Shown here: piece by piece, positions 22,947 through 32,512 of the stretch
Position numbering within the stretch: the stretch's first letter is position 1
Layout: each line of letters starts with the position of its first letter
Assembly: GCA_032717465.1 (NCBI GenBank)
Contig: CM064664.1
Coordinates: 1,306,969 to 1,370,968 of the forward strand
From: Coenobita brevimanus
Lineage: Eukaryota; Arthropoda; Malacostraca; Decapoda; Coenobitidae
Direction: 5' to 3'
Length of the DNA: 64,000 bases
Made by a program: the position numbers and the translations under genes
Notes under the pieces: generated by a model
Databases searched by the model: none
Told to the model about the DNA's origin: nothing
The model's input: the letters and a program-made list of their open reading frames with translations, nothing else

Positions 22947-23660
22947 GGTTTCACCTCAAAAGACGACAGTAAACTGAATGATGTGGGGTATATGGGCAGC
23001 CAAGGGTTGTTACATTGTAAGTGTGGTGACAGCTGCTAATTTATATGCTATGAAATGATTGGCAGGAAATCTAGACAATACATAATAAATTAGGTAGTTC
23101 CAGGTGAATGTAAATATCACTTAAGCTTCTCCCTTCCTTTCTTATATTTTTACAACAAGAATAGGTCATACGGCATATTTCAATGGGAAATAAGCAGGAA
23201 AAATTTGCGAACGAGTGCACGTGGGGTGTTGCTAGGTGATAATTAGCCAATTCTAGGTGTATGGCACTATCATTTTCCTTTTTTCTTTTTTATATTTATT
23301 ATTTTGTATAAGAATAGGGCAAAGGGCTCATTTCAATGGATGAATTCAGTGGAAAAATCTGGGCAAGATTTGTGTAGTGTGGCACGGCTGGGCAGGTTGG
23401 AGGAGAGGATAATGGAGGGGAAGTAAGGAGGGGAGTCAAGAACGAGGAAAAATGGTTAAATTGTCAACAATGGATGGGAGTACAGATGACATCAGCAGCA
23501 CTGGCTATTGTTGGACACTGGCAGTACTGACAGATGATACAAGCCACCAGTTGAAAGCCCAGGCGAATTCAAAATAACACAGATTCACAAAAGTGATGCC
23601 CAGTGGTATGATCCATTGTGCCCAAGCGTCACAAAAGTGAAACCCTGTGGTTAAGGGGTT
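22947..23660 (-). other. piggyBac 5' non-coding region and right terminus
   Basis: AT-rich DNA from the transposase start codon to the transposon end at 23660. Near the end there are repeats of the TCACAAAAGTGA type (about 23588-23600 and 23628-23640), probable transposase-binding sites (inference). Confidence 0.6.
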
Positions 23661-24184
23661 GCTTGCCAGCAACACTTCACAAACTTCACTAGCAGCACTG
23701 AACTGAAAATCAACTTCACGTCCCTCAAACTGACCTGAAACCTGACTGAACTTGTTCTAGTCTCTTATCCATCCTTATATAAACTTGCATCGTTCTAGAA
23801 ACGTCTTGATTCTATGAGAACAACAGTTGCCAATTCAGAGACAACAAAAACATGCCAAGGCTGTCTTACATTACATAACACCCTAAATCATTTACCATAC
23901 GAACTTAAATTACATAATTTAACAAGCAATCATTTAAAAACCACATTATTGAGAAAAAATGCATAAAAATTAATGTGCAACTTACAAAAAAACTAAGCTC
24001 ACAACAGCAGGCAAACTAGCAATTAACTCAAACCGGAACTAGCTACCGTAAATATCAGGAAACTTCGAGAAAAATCTTGGTTACCTAACTTCCAAATCTT
24101 GCTTCTTAACACTACGCCCTCCCTAGTTCTTTGTCGTCCTGACAAAACTACACAGTATGTCCTATACAAACATAAACCTTAATC

Positions 24185-25719
24185 TTAACCCGTCATGTCC
24201 CGACCAATTTTCCACCACTGACTCTGCCCAATCCCGACCAATTTTGGGGAAAAAATTTTTTAGCTCAAACCTCCGCTTTGGGTGAGAAACATCGAAAATT
24301 CATAGACAAATCGCTCACCTGAGGTTTAACCCGCCCAGTCCCGGAGACGTGATTTCACGTCCTCACATGATGTGCACTTATATCCCGGAGACGTAAATTA
24401 ACGCGGCAACATTGTGAGGTCCCTAATTTGCACAATTTTCAATTTAATTTGCACAATTTTCAATTTTCGCGAGTGATTTTTGGCACGTATACACGGGACA
24501 CCTTCCTCTACAAGATGCCAGGCAGGGACAATGCCTTACCCAGCATGACCTCTTCCCTCCTCTGCATGCCCTTTTCTCAGCAATTCACCTGTTATCAGTG
24601 ACCTGGCCAGCAAAGCCATGTCATGCCACAGTACGAAATTCAGGGCCAGAGTGATTCCCCAATCGATGACAATGTGGAGGACAAACATTAGAGGAAGAAA
24701 CAGTCAGAAATGATGATCAGGTAATGTGGCAAAAAAAGGTCAGGAATAGTGATGTGCTAGTGAGTGAAACAATGCTTATAATGCCTATTTTACCGTTTGA
24801 AAACCAATATACTCTCGTACTACATATAAATTCGTGCCAAATACATAAATAAATACCGTTCATGAATGGTGTGGAATTATTATCCTCCCATAGAACTCGT
24901 TTTCTTTGCAGCCAGCCTGATAGAAAACCCTGTAAGGTAAGGAGGTACTCCTACCTGGATCGAGTATTTTAAACCTCAGGTGAGCAATTTCTCTATGAAT
25001 TATCGATGTTTCTCACCAAAAGCGGATGTTTCAGCCAAAAAAAAAAAGGTCCAAAAATGTCGGGACTGGGGCGTACCACTGCCCAGAAAATGTCAGGATG
25101 GGGGGAGTTAAAATACTCGATACAGGTAGGAGTACCCCTTATCTTATTGGGTTTTCTATCAGGCTGGCTCCAAAGAAAATGAGCTCTATGGGAGGGTAAC
25201 TATTCCACACCACTCATAAACGGTATTTATTTATTTATTTGGTACGAATTTATATTTAGTATGAGAGTATATTGGTTTTCAAACAGTAATATAGGCAATA
25301 TAAGCATTGTTTCACTCACTAACACATCAACATACCTGACCTTTATTTGGCAACATTACCTGATCATTAATCCTGACTGTTTCTTCCTCTAATGCTACGT
25401 AAACTTTGTCCTCCACACTGTTATCAATTGGGTAATCACTCTGGCCCTGAATGTCTTTATTGGCCAGGTCCCTGGTAATAGGTGAATTGCCGAGACAATG
25501 GCGTGCAGGGGGGGAGGTCATGCACGGAAAGGCATTGTCCCTGCCTGGCATCTTGTAGAGGAAGGTGTCCCGTGTATACGTACCAAAAATCACGCACGAA
25601 AATTGAAAATTGTGCAATTTATGAACCCTGCAATTGCGTGATGTACCAGTATGTCAACGGGACTAGCTGTGACAAAACGTTGCGACGTACCCATACGTCC
25701 ACGGGACGCCTCGAGTTAA
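24185..25719 (-). mobile_element. pbM MITE (outer copy) interrupted by another pbM MITE
   Basis: The outer element runs from TTAA at 24185-24188 to TTAA at 25716-25719, in the same arrangement as the copy at 5313-6088. It is interrupted at its own internal TTAA, in the block that reads GAGGTTTAAAATACTCG in intact copies, by an inner element at 24326-25111. On the minus strand its short open frame (25617-25327) includes YKMPGRDNAFPCMTS, NSPITRDLANKDIQGQSD and ALEEETVRINDQ. It lies in the 3' non-coding part of the Gypsy element. Confidence 0.88.
24326..25111 (+). mobile_element. pbM MITE (inner copy), inserted into its own relative
   Basis: The element is bounded by TTAA at 24326-24329 and TTAA at 25108-25111. 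It starts CCCGCCCAGTCCCGGAGACG and ends GTCAGGATGGGGGGAG. Both TTAA copies abut the two halves of the outer element's interrupted block, a clear target-site duplication. The short frame on the plus strand is broken here, unlike in the copies at 45.1 and 55.4 kb. Confidence 0.9.
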
Positions 25720-26583
25720 TGGAATATCTAACTATACACAAAATAATCCTTCAGCTAATCAGGTCTTCTTCTGTGCCACTTCTGATGACGTCCTTGCTCA
25801 TCCACACAGTCCGCTCCTCCAGGAAGGTCTTTGTCCTCTTCTTGATTCACTTCTTCTCTTGGGAAACTGTAACCATCCTCTTGAACTTCAGCTACTTGGT
25901 CCTCCTCAACATCCTCGGATGCGGGTGAGCACAATTCCTTGGAGATGTCCCAGCTGAACTGTCCTGGCTCATGGTATGCCGCAGACGATTCACGTGTACC
26001 ACCTTTGGAAGAGACTTCCTACCTCCCCGAATCCAATACGTTACGTCTGATAGGCGGTCTAACACAGTGTAAGGCCCGTCCCTTGGGCTTTGCAGCTTCG
26101 GTGACTGTCCCTTCTTATGCTGAGGATTGTATAACCAAACTTGGTCACCATCCTTGAAGCTCAGCTCACTTACCTTGGCATGATACTTGCACTTCATCAT
26201 CTCTCCTGAAAACTTGAGGCTCCTCGCACTTGATGATGTACCACAGCCAACCTTTCCTGAAGGTGCTTTGCATAGCCAGTAGTGTCTGTAGGCAGCTCTT
26301 CATCAGGTGGTTTTCCCATTAACAAGTCAACAGGTAAGCGTAAATCATGGCCCAACATCAGTTTTGGAAGAGTGTAGCCAGTAGACTCATGGGATGCAGA
26401 CTGATATGCCATCAGCAATGCAGGTAATTTCTGGTCCCATTCTGCTTGTCCATCAACACAGTACTTGGCCAGTTCTTGTCCCGGGGTCCAGTTGAATTTC
26501 TCCACCATCCCATCTGACTGTGGTCTTGTGGGGGTCGTCCTGGTCTTCTTGATCCTCAATAAATTGCAGCACTCACGGAACAC
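25720..26583 (-). pseudogene. Gypsy integrase, distal part with catalytic Glu and C-terminal domain
   Basis: Two minus-strand frames, 26583-26197 and 26200-25892. The first has KTRTTPTRPQSDGMVEKFNW, where the Glu of the integrase D,D-35-E triad is the E of MVEKFNW, followed by WDQKLPALLMAYQSASHEST and GYTLPKLMLGHDLRLPVDLL, standard for Ty3/Gypsy integrase. The second has FKDGDQVWLYNPQHKKGQSPKL and GPYTVLDRLSDVTYWIR, the C-terminal domain that binds DNA or chromatin. They overlap in different frames, a frameshift. The pol frame ends near 25890; a short 3' part to 25720 meets the MITE. Confidence 0.88.
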
Positions 26584-26589
26584 AGTAGA

Positions 26590-27186
26590 CTAGAAGTTTC
26601 TACCCTGGTCTGAATGTAGCTCTTGTGGTATCTCAAAATGACAGAATAACTGATCAACCAACACCTGAGCAACAGTCACAGCCTCTTGATCAGGGATAAC
26701 ATAGGCTTCTAGCCATTTTGTGAAGTAGTCCTTGGCGACACATATGTATACACTGGTTTCCTCTCTCAGTGAGTGGAAAGGTCCAGCAATGTCCATTGCG
26801 ACTCTTTCTATCGGTGCACCCACTTGGAACAGCTGGAGAAGGGTGCAACCACGCGTCTTGGGTCCCTTCTTGACACAGCACACATCACAGGCCCGACACC
26901 ACTCTTCAACATCCTGATGCATGCCAATCCAGTAGAACCTCTGTTGCAGCCAGCTTAGAGTTTTCTTCACTACCAGGTGCCTGCTAGTGATCTGGTTATG
27001 GGACTCATCCAAGATCTCGGACCTCATCTTCTTCGGAACCATCAGTTGCCAATACTTGCTGAGGCCATCGGCTGTCTCCCACTGACGCTCCAGTAGTCCG
27101 CTGTTCAAACAAAGAAGGTCCCACTGACTCCAATAGCTCTTGGTTGCAGGGCTTAACCTGGAAACTTCTTCCCAAGATGGTCGCAC
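26590..27186 (-). pseudogene. Gypsy integrase, zinc-binding and proximal catalytic core
   Basis: A minus-strand frame with the HHCC zinc finger spread over HNQITSRHLVVKKTLSWLQQ (His residues) and WCRACDVCC (Cys residues), then the first two catalytic Asp residues in VAMDIAGPFHSL and LHSDQGRNF. The distance between the two Asp is normal. A stop after GRNF (about 26590) separates it from the Glu-bearing frame, so the enzyme is broken at that point. Confidence 0.9.
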
Positions 27187-27800
27187 TGTACTCCACTGCA
27201 GTCACTCTAGCACTGGTTGTAAATCTGCATCCTCTATCTGCATCCTCTTCAGGTCTTCATCTGACACTGGCCCTGTCATTGTAGTATGGCTGCATCTCTT
27301 ACTATGATCTTCCTTTTTACTACACTGCCGGCACTCCGGATCACAAGGCCAATGACTCAGATTGTCAGCATTGCCATGTACCTGCCCAGGACGGTGTTGC
27401 ACCTCATAATTGTGCTGGTCTAGCTTCCCGAGCCAGTGTGCCAGTTGTCCTTCAGGATTCTTTAGCATTTTCAGCCACTTGAGTGCCACATGGTCCGTCC
27501 TGATGATGAAGTTTGACCATACAGGTAGGGATGGAAGAAATCAAGGCTCTTCATCACTGCCAAGAGCTCCTTATGGGTCACACAGTAGTTCCGCTCTGGT
27601 GGGCTGAGCTTCTTACTGTACTGTGCAACCACATACTCCTTGTCATCCTTCTTCTGTGACAGGACTCCGCCAATACCATGGGTCACTAGCATCACAGTCC
27701 AAGATAATGGCTGATTATGGTCTGCGTATGGCAATACTGGAGAGCTTGCCAATGCATGCCTCAGTTCGTCGAAGGCTTTCTGAGTCTCTGGTGTCCACAT
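27187..27800 (-). pseudogene. Gypsy RNase H and connection domain
   Basis: Frames 27800-27471 and 27489-27202 on the minus strand. The first opens with TPETQKAFDELRHALASSPV and has GIGGVLSQ and AQYSKKLSPPERNYCVTHKE, the RNase H region of Ty3/Gypsy pol; the usual DAS is replaced by LVTHG. The second has WLGKLDQHNYEVQHRPGQVH and GNADNLSHWPC, where the family has 'G..N..aDaLSR'. Upstream there is no RT palm, because an internal deletion joins this frame to gag-like coiled-coil sequence at about 27800. Confidence 0.88.
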
Positions 27801-28397
27801 GCTGTTTGCACTCTGTCACTGTTTCCTCACTAATTGACTTCAACTGGTCGTCTACATGTTGTTTGCACTCAGTCACATTATTGCTTACCTCATACTTCTG
27901 CTGCTTTAGCTCAGTATATACCTCCTCCTTCAACTGTTCCTGTTCTTCCTTCATTCCCCCATGAGAGCATCTAGCTGTCCTTGCATCCTCAGTTGTAGTT
28001 CCCTCTGTTGCTCCTGTAATGCCTCCTGAAGTTGTTCATATCGTTCTTTCTGTTCTTCATTCTGTGCCTGCAATTATTCTTTGAGTTCTTTCTCCTGTGC
28101 CTGTAATTGTTCTTTTCGTTCTTCACATTGTGTCTCTAGTTGTTCACTCGTTGCTTGTAGTTGTTCTTTCAGTCCTTCATTATGTGCCTGTAGTTGGGCA
28201 CTTTGTGCTCATAACTGTTCTTTAAATTCGTTCCTGAGCTCTTCACTTTGGGCCTTTAACTGTGCTTGGAGTTGTTTTTGTCCTTCACCCTGTGCCTGTA
28301 ATTGTGCCTGTAGTTTTTCACTCTGTGCCTGCATTACTTTCAAGACTGTCACGAGAGAAATTTCTTCCCCCTGCCCAGCTCGAGACCTTGTCTTCAT
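27801..28397 (-). pseudogene. Truncated Gypsy gag-like protein, coiled coil
   Basis: The likely start is MKTRSRAGQGEEISLV (ATG at 28397), about 65 bp after the primer-binding site. It is followed by a long Gln/Glu/Lys-rich coiled coil with units such as KLQAQLQAQGEGQKQLQAQL and stops at about 28209 and below. Further on come KEEVYTELKQQKYEVSN and two copies of TVTECKQHVD/VTECKQHVDDQ. The capsid core and nucleocapsid zinc knuckle are missing because of the internal deletion. Confidence 0.75.
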
Positions 28398-28446
28398 ACC
28401 TTCCACTTCCACGTCGAAGGTTAGACTCACTGCAGCCCTAAATAAT

Positions 28447-28462
28447 CCCACTCCTGACACCA
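28447..28462 (-). promoter_or_regulatory. Primer-binding site of the Gypsy element (tRNA-Leu type)
   Basis: The minus strand reads TGGTGTCAGGAGTGGG, one base after the LTR end. It is complementary to a tRNA-Leu acceptor end with CCA. The position decides both the orientation and the LTR boundary. Confidence 0.8.
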
Positions 28463-28463
28463 G

Positions 28464-30819
28464 TATTACGTCCTCGTCCCACACTGCCACAGGCTTCAAC
28501 AGCAGTAGTACAGTATAGGAAGGATGTTGCCCAGTGAGTTGCTCTTCCTATGGTCAGCCCTTAGGTGTGCAGTACACAAGATCAGGTGAGGCAAAAATAA
28601 ACACTGGCTTCTTAAAGTTCACTGTCTTTATTTTCCAAGTAATTCCAACTTCACTCCACTGTTCCCACGAGCACTGGAGCTATACAAACTTTACTGACTG
28701 CTATTACACTTAATGCTTGTCAACATTTTACTGTTAGTACACTTAATGCTTGCCAACACTTCACTTCTTACCCAAGTACTGAAAATAATTACACTTAATG
28801 CTTGCCAGCAACACTATACAAACTTCACTAACAACACTGAACTGAAAACCGACTTCACTTCCCTCAAACTGACCTGAAACCCGATTGAACTCATTCTAGT
28901 CTCTTATCCATCCTTATATAAACTTCCATCGTTCTAGAAACGTCTTGATTCTACGAGAACAACAGTTGCCAATGGGGTGCTTTGGAGCCGCCATTGAAGT
29001 GGGCGAGCCTGCCACTGACAGTGAACAGTCGCTCTCTCATGAATCATTAATAATATATCATTGTGTGGACTTATGATTCAAATTAATGTTTGTAATGTGT
29101 AGAGGAATCATTTTTTTCTCAAATAATTGAGAAGAAATGAAGGCAAACTACTTATTATTTTCATAGTAATACGTAAAAAATATTTATCCAGCTAGACTAG
29201 CATCAGATGAACTCCAAGATCCTCATTTATTTTGCATTAGTAGTCTTTTATTGTACTGAAAGCAGTGGAGTTACATTACTCACTATTGGCTAGAACGAAA
29301 TACTTTGTAATTGCCCTCTTCAAGTCGATTACTAGCCAATATAAGTAAAAAATCGGTACGACGCTCGTAACATCCCAAATATCCAAGTGGCGCATGCGCA
29401 TTGAAGGTACAGTCCCAGGGACAAGATAGACTCTGCTTTTGTTTACTAATATTGCGGCACCCAAGATTTTGTAATATTCACATTTGAGGACATCAAGATA
29501 ATTTCAGAAAGGCTGTCTTAGATAAATATGTTTACAGATCAGCTTCTAACTGCTCTATGCTGCAAGATATTACCAAATTCTTCTGTTACTGTGCTTTCAT
29601 TTCACCAAAGATTTTGTGCGCATGTGGAACAAGGGGAATGTTGTTGATAGTGAGGTGTGAGTTATGACTGTGTTCTACCATAAAAGAGGCCATTCTGAGT
29701 CTTTTTGTAGTACACCAGTCATGAAGTGTGTGTGGGAGTGTTAAGTCATCTGGGTAGGAAGCAGTGTGTACTTTGTGAGTGAAAGTGAAAAGCACATATT
29801 TTTATATATATACATATATTTTTATATATATACTTATTATAGAGAATATATTCTATTCTGGATTGATTAGCCACTTTGAGAAGTATATACATACTCTATA
29901 TGACACTATATTATCCAAATTGTTTATTTTGTAATTTCATCATTCATAATCTGAGGAAATTGATGGCCACCCCTATTAATGCACAGGGGAACACAACAGT
30001 ACGATCCTGACATCTCAGATTCTCAGCGTGCGTCCTCTCGACTTGAGTCCAGCCTTCCGACCTCTCTCAGAGCAGGCAAAAAATAACTGTTGACCGTTCC
30101 TGGATTTGGGACGGTTTGTCAAAATCGTTGACTGAAGGCGAATTTAGGCATTAATAAATTTAAGTTAGTAAATCGTCTCAGAGGAGGAAAATATGACTTT
30201 CCTCATTGAAACCATATATAAGAGATACAAATCTACTCATTTCTAAAGAATTAACATAGAAAACATTAAATTATAAGGGATGAATGAGCTGACTAGTTGC
30301 TAGACTTGCCAGATTAGAATATTTTTACCTTTTTGTATGACTCATACAAATGAATAAGCTCTTGTTGTGTGTATTCATTGGAGAGTGAAAGTGGTTTTGT
30401 AAGTAGGAATGACATTAATCCTATCACAAGTGCACACAAACAAATGCAGCATATGATTCATGAGCATGCGTGTCCTACGACGTCTGTGGCAGGCTCGACC
30501 ATGACGATTGTCAATTGTCTTCCACCCCATAAAGTACCCCATTCAGAGACAACAAAAACATGCCAAGGCTGTCTTACATTACATAACAGCCTAAATCATT
30601 TACCAAACGAACTTAAATTACATAATTTAACAAGCAATCACTTAAATAAAATATTACTGAGAAATAGAGCATAAAAATTAATGTGCAACTTACGAAATAA
30701 CTACGCTCACGACAGCAGGCAGACTGGCAGATAACTCAAACCGGAACTAGCTACCGTAAATATCAGGAAAAGTGGAGAAAAATCTCGGTTACCTAACTGG
30801 CAAATCTCGTTTCTTAACA
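28464..30819 (-). repeat. Gypsy 5' LTR, split by a 1.57-kb insertion
   Basis: Pieces 28464-28973 and 30543-30819 match the 3' LTR, which joins them as GTTGCCAATTCAGAGAC (about 23830-23848). Confidence 0.88.
28974..30540. mobile_element. Unclassified DNA transposon-like insertion, 1567 bp
   Basis: The insert is absent from the sister LTR. Its ends are GGGGTGCTTT on the left and AAAGTACCCC on the right, an inverted repeat with one mismatch. Shared subterminal blocks GAGCCTGCCAC and CTCATGAATCAT occur in inverted orientation at both ends (about 29004/30500 and 29035/30460). It is flanked by AT on each side (28972-28973 and 30541-30542), a 2-bp duplication. The interior is AT-rich with an ATATATAC-rich stretch near 29800-29830 and no transposase frame, so it is non-autonomous. 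Neither the TTAA, TA nor 8-bp signatures of common superfamilies apply cleanly. Confidence 0.75.
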
Positions 30820-30823
30820 GCAT

Positions 30824-31251
30824 ATTTCATTGATTGACATCGATCATCACTGAGGACAGTTGAGAGGAAAGTGCTGTTTCAGTATGATAACACATTTCAC
30901 CTAGGATGATACTGTTTAACAGAACACTGATATACTGGAACTTAACCGAGTTTGAATAACACTTTAAAAGAGATGACATGTTATTTGAAATTAGGTTTCT
31001 GGCTGTTGGAGCCAAATCGAGATCAAATCCAAAGCCTTGCAGTGAATACTTTCTGTGGGAAAACAATGCAGTTTCTGTAGAGGTCGCATTTTAAGTAATC
31101 GCTAACATATCACATAAAAAAGTGAGTGGGCTACTAAATATAACAAAACGATGCTGATATTAAAATCCAATGTAATATTCAAATTACTTAATTTACAACA
31201 GCAACAGATAGTAACAGCAAAACTGAATGCAGACAAGTATATAATTCTCAC
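30824..31251. other. Intronic DNA, nothing identified
   Basis: A short AT-rich stretch between the Gypsy element and the next IR exon. Confidence 0.4.
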
Positions 31252-31423
31252 CTCGTTCCAGCTGCGTGATGGTAGGACACGGAAAGTAAAATTCAGGGCC
31301 TGGGCAACCGTAACCAGCTGGTTGTAGTCAGTGCCTGAGTACCTGGTGGTGTTGCCCTTGATGGACTCTCTCCAGTAGGGTTCATATGTAAATGCCGTCA
31401 CGTTTATCGTCGCACCATAGAAA
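31252..31423 (-). CDS. Ionotropic receptor, exon encoding start of the S1 ligand-binding lobe
   Basis: The acceptor is TTCTGGCAG and the donor GAG/GTGAGAATT; 172 bp (1 + 57 codons). It encodes FYGATINVTAFTYEPYW, then TRYSGTDYNQLVTVAQALNF and TFRVLPSRSWNEV. In arthropod IRs the S1 lobe begins 'l.G..v.v.....pp' and continues 'G.d..ll..ia..lNFt..v......w', so the match is close. The binding pocket faces the extracellular side. Confidence 0.9.
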
Positions 31424-32016
31424 CTGCCAGAAATAATGTAATATTTTTACCAGATGCAAGTTACGGTCCAACATTAGGTGGAAGTGACTTTTTATTCAGC
31501 CTATGATAATCCTGTAGGAATAAAGTCTATTGCGTATTATTCAAAGCAAGTACAGGTACTCCATGACACATTTTGATCATTATTATTGGATAACTAATAT
31601 TATTTTAATGTAAGTAATTGTTTCTTGGCTCGATGTTCTCTTTGATTACATTGTCCATAACATGTATACTGTCAGCCACAAATTATACCTGTTTTACTCC
31701 ACTAGATTTTCAACCTTTCACAACATATTTCACATACCTCAGACGCAGAAAATTTCAAAGCTGTGTCTCTACTTCATTTCCATAATAATTTCTCATGACT
31801 AGCACCATATTCTAGTGTTAATCTCTTGTTAAACCAATTCAAGATGAAGAGATGACAGTTTTAAGCCAGATCGGAATGAAATGGGTATAGCCCAGTGTAT
31901 ACCCTTGAGTAATCTGGATACATTACTTATATGTTTCCAGTTGTAATGCCCAGTAATTTCAACAGAGTACATAAGATCCTCCAGTTCTGAAATGGCCAGT
32001 AATCTGTACACATTAC
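31424..32016. other. Short intron between two IR exons; nothing identified
   Basis: 593 bp, AT-rich, ordinary GT-AG intron (donor at 32016-32015, acceptor at about 31425-31424). Confidence 0.6.
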
Positions 32017-32145
32017 TTGGTGTATTTCTCCGGGAAAAGGGTGGGAGGTGTGACATAGCGTAGACCTGATGTGGGGGTCCAGGAAGCCACTTGCACCACC
32101 CGGGCACCGTCAGGACTGTACGGCAAGTGAACCAACATGCTGTAC
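32017..32145 (-). CDS. Ionotropic receptor, exon preceding the S1 lobe
   Basis: The acceptor is ATTGTGCAG and the donor CCAA/GTAATG; 129 bp (1 + 42 codons + 2). It encodes YSMLVHLPYSPDGARVVQVA followed by SWTPTSGLRYVT and LFPEKYTK. The pattern 'vh.PY...g..v..vA.WtP..gL......LFPeKf' is characteristic of crustacean IR N-terminal regions just before S1. The entering split codon combines CG from the exon at 59420 with G here. Confidence 0.88.

Positions 32146-32512
<367 letters not shown>

Larger units (their letters stand above)
16661..23660 (-). mobile_element. piggyBac transposon (TTAA-inserted), carrying a LINE and an internal inversion
   Basis: The right terminus is CCCTGTGGTTAAGGGGTT at 23643-23660. 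The left terminus, displaced to 18451-18471 by an inversion, reads on the minus strand CTAACCCCTTAACCGCGGGG. The two share TAACCCCTTAACC as terminal inverted repeat. The transposase gene reads on the minus strand at about 22946-20729. A LINE sits between the left end and the transposase 3' end. The host target in the Gypsy LTR was TTAA; one copy is now CTAA and the other has lost AAT. Subterminal TCACTTTTGTGA-type repeats (23590, 23630) are visible. The size without the LINE would be about 3.5 kb, usual for piggyBac. Confidence 0.85.
16318..24111 (-). repeat. Gypsy 3' LTR, split in two by a piggyBac insertion
   Basis: Pieces 16318-16660 and 23661-24111 together match the 5' LTR in order, joining at the sequence ATTACAC/GCTTGCC. 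In the 5' LTR the same point reads ATTACACTTAATGCTTGCC (about 28784-28802), so the insertion hit a TTAA. Confidence 0.88.
16318..30819 (-). mobile_element. Ty3/Gypsy LTR retrotransposon with nested insertions
   Basis: One element on the minus strand, with LTR termini TGTTA...TAACA. The 3' LTR (16318-24111) is split by a 7.0-kb insertion at 16661-23660, and the 5' LTR (28464-30819) by a 1.57-kb insertion at 28974-30540; without these the LTRs are about 794 and 787 bp and align throughout. Flanks are GTAT (16314-16317) and GCAT (30820-30823), a 4-bp target duplication with one difference. The primer-binding site (minus strand of 28447-28462) is TGGTGTCAGGAGTGGG, complementary to tRNA-Leu 3' ends. 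A polypurine tract (CTAGGGAGGGCGTAG, minus strand) abuts the 3' LTR. Two MITEs occupy 24185-25719. Between the LTRs lie a truncated gag, RNase H, integrase and the C-terminal domain; protease and the RT palm are absent. Confidence 0.88.

Noticed and set aside
23830..24111. A separate dispersed repeat shared by 23.84-24.11 kb and 30.54-30.82 kb
   Set aside because: Both are the 5' portion of the Gypsy LTR, which became clear when the insertions were removed.
30369..30674. A 101-codon frame ending LTSNHLNKILLRNRA
   Set aside because: Its second half is LTR sequence and its first half is the TIR element; it crosses an insertion border.
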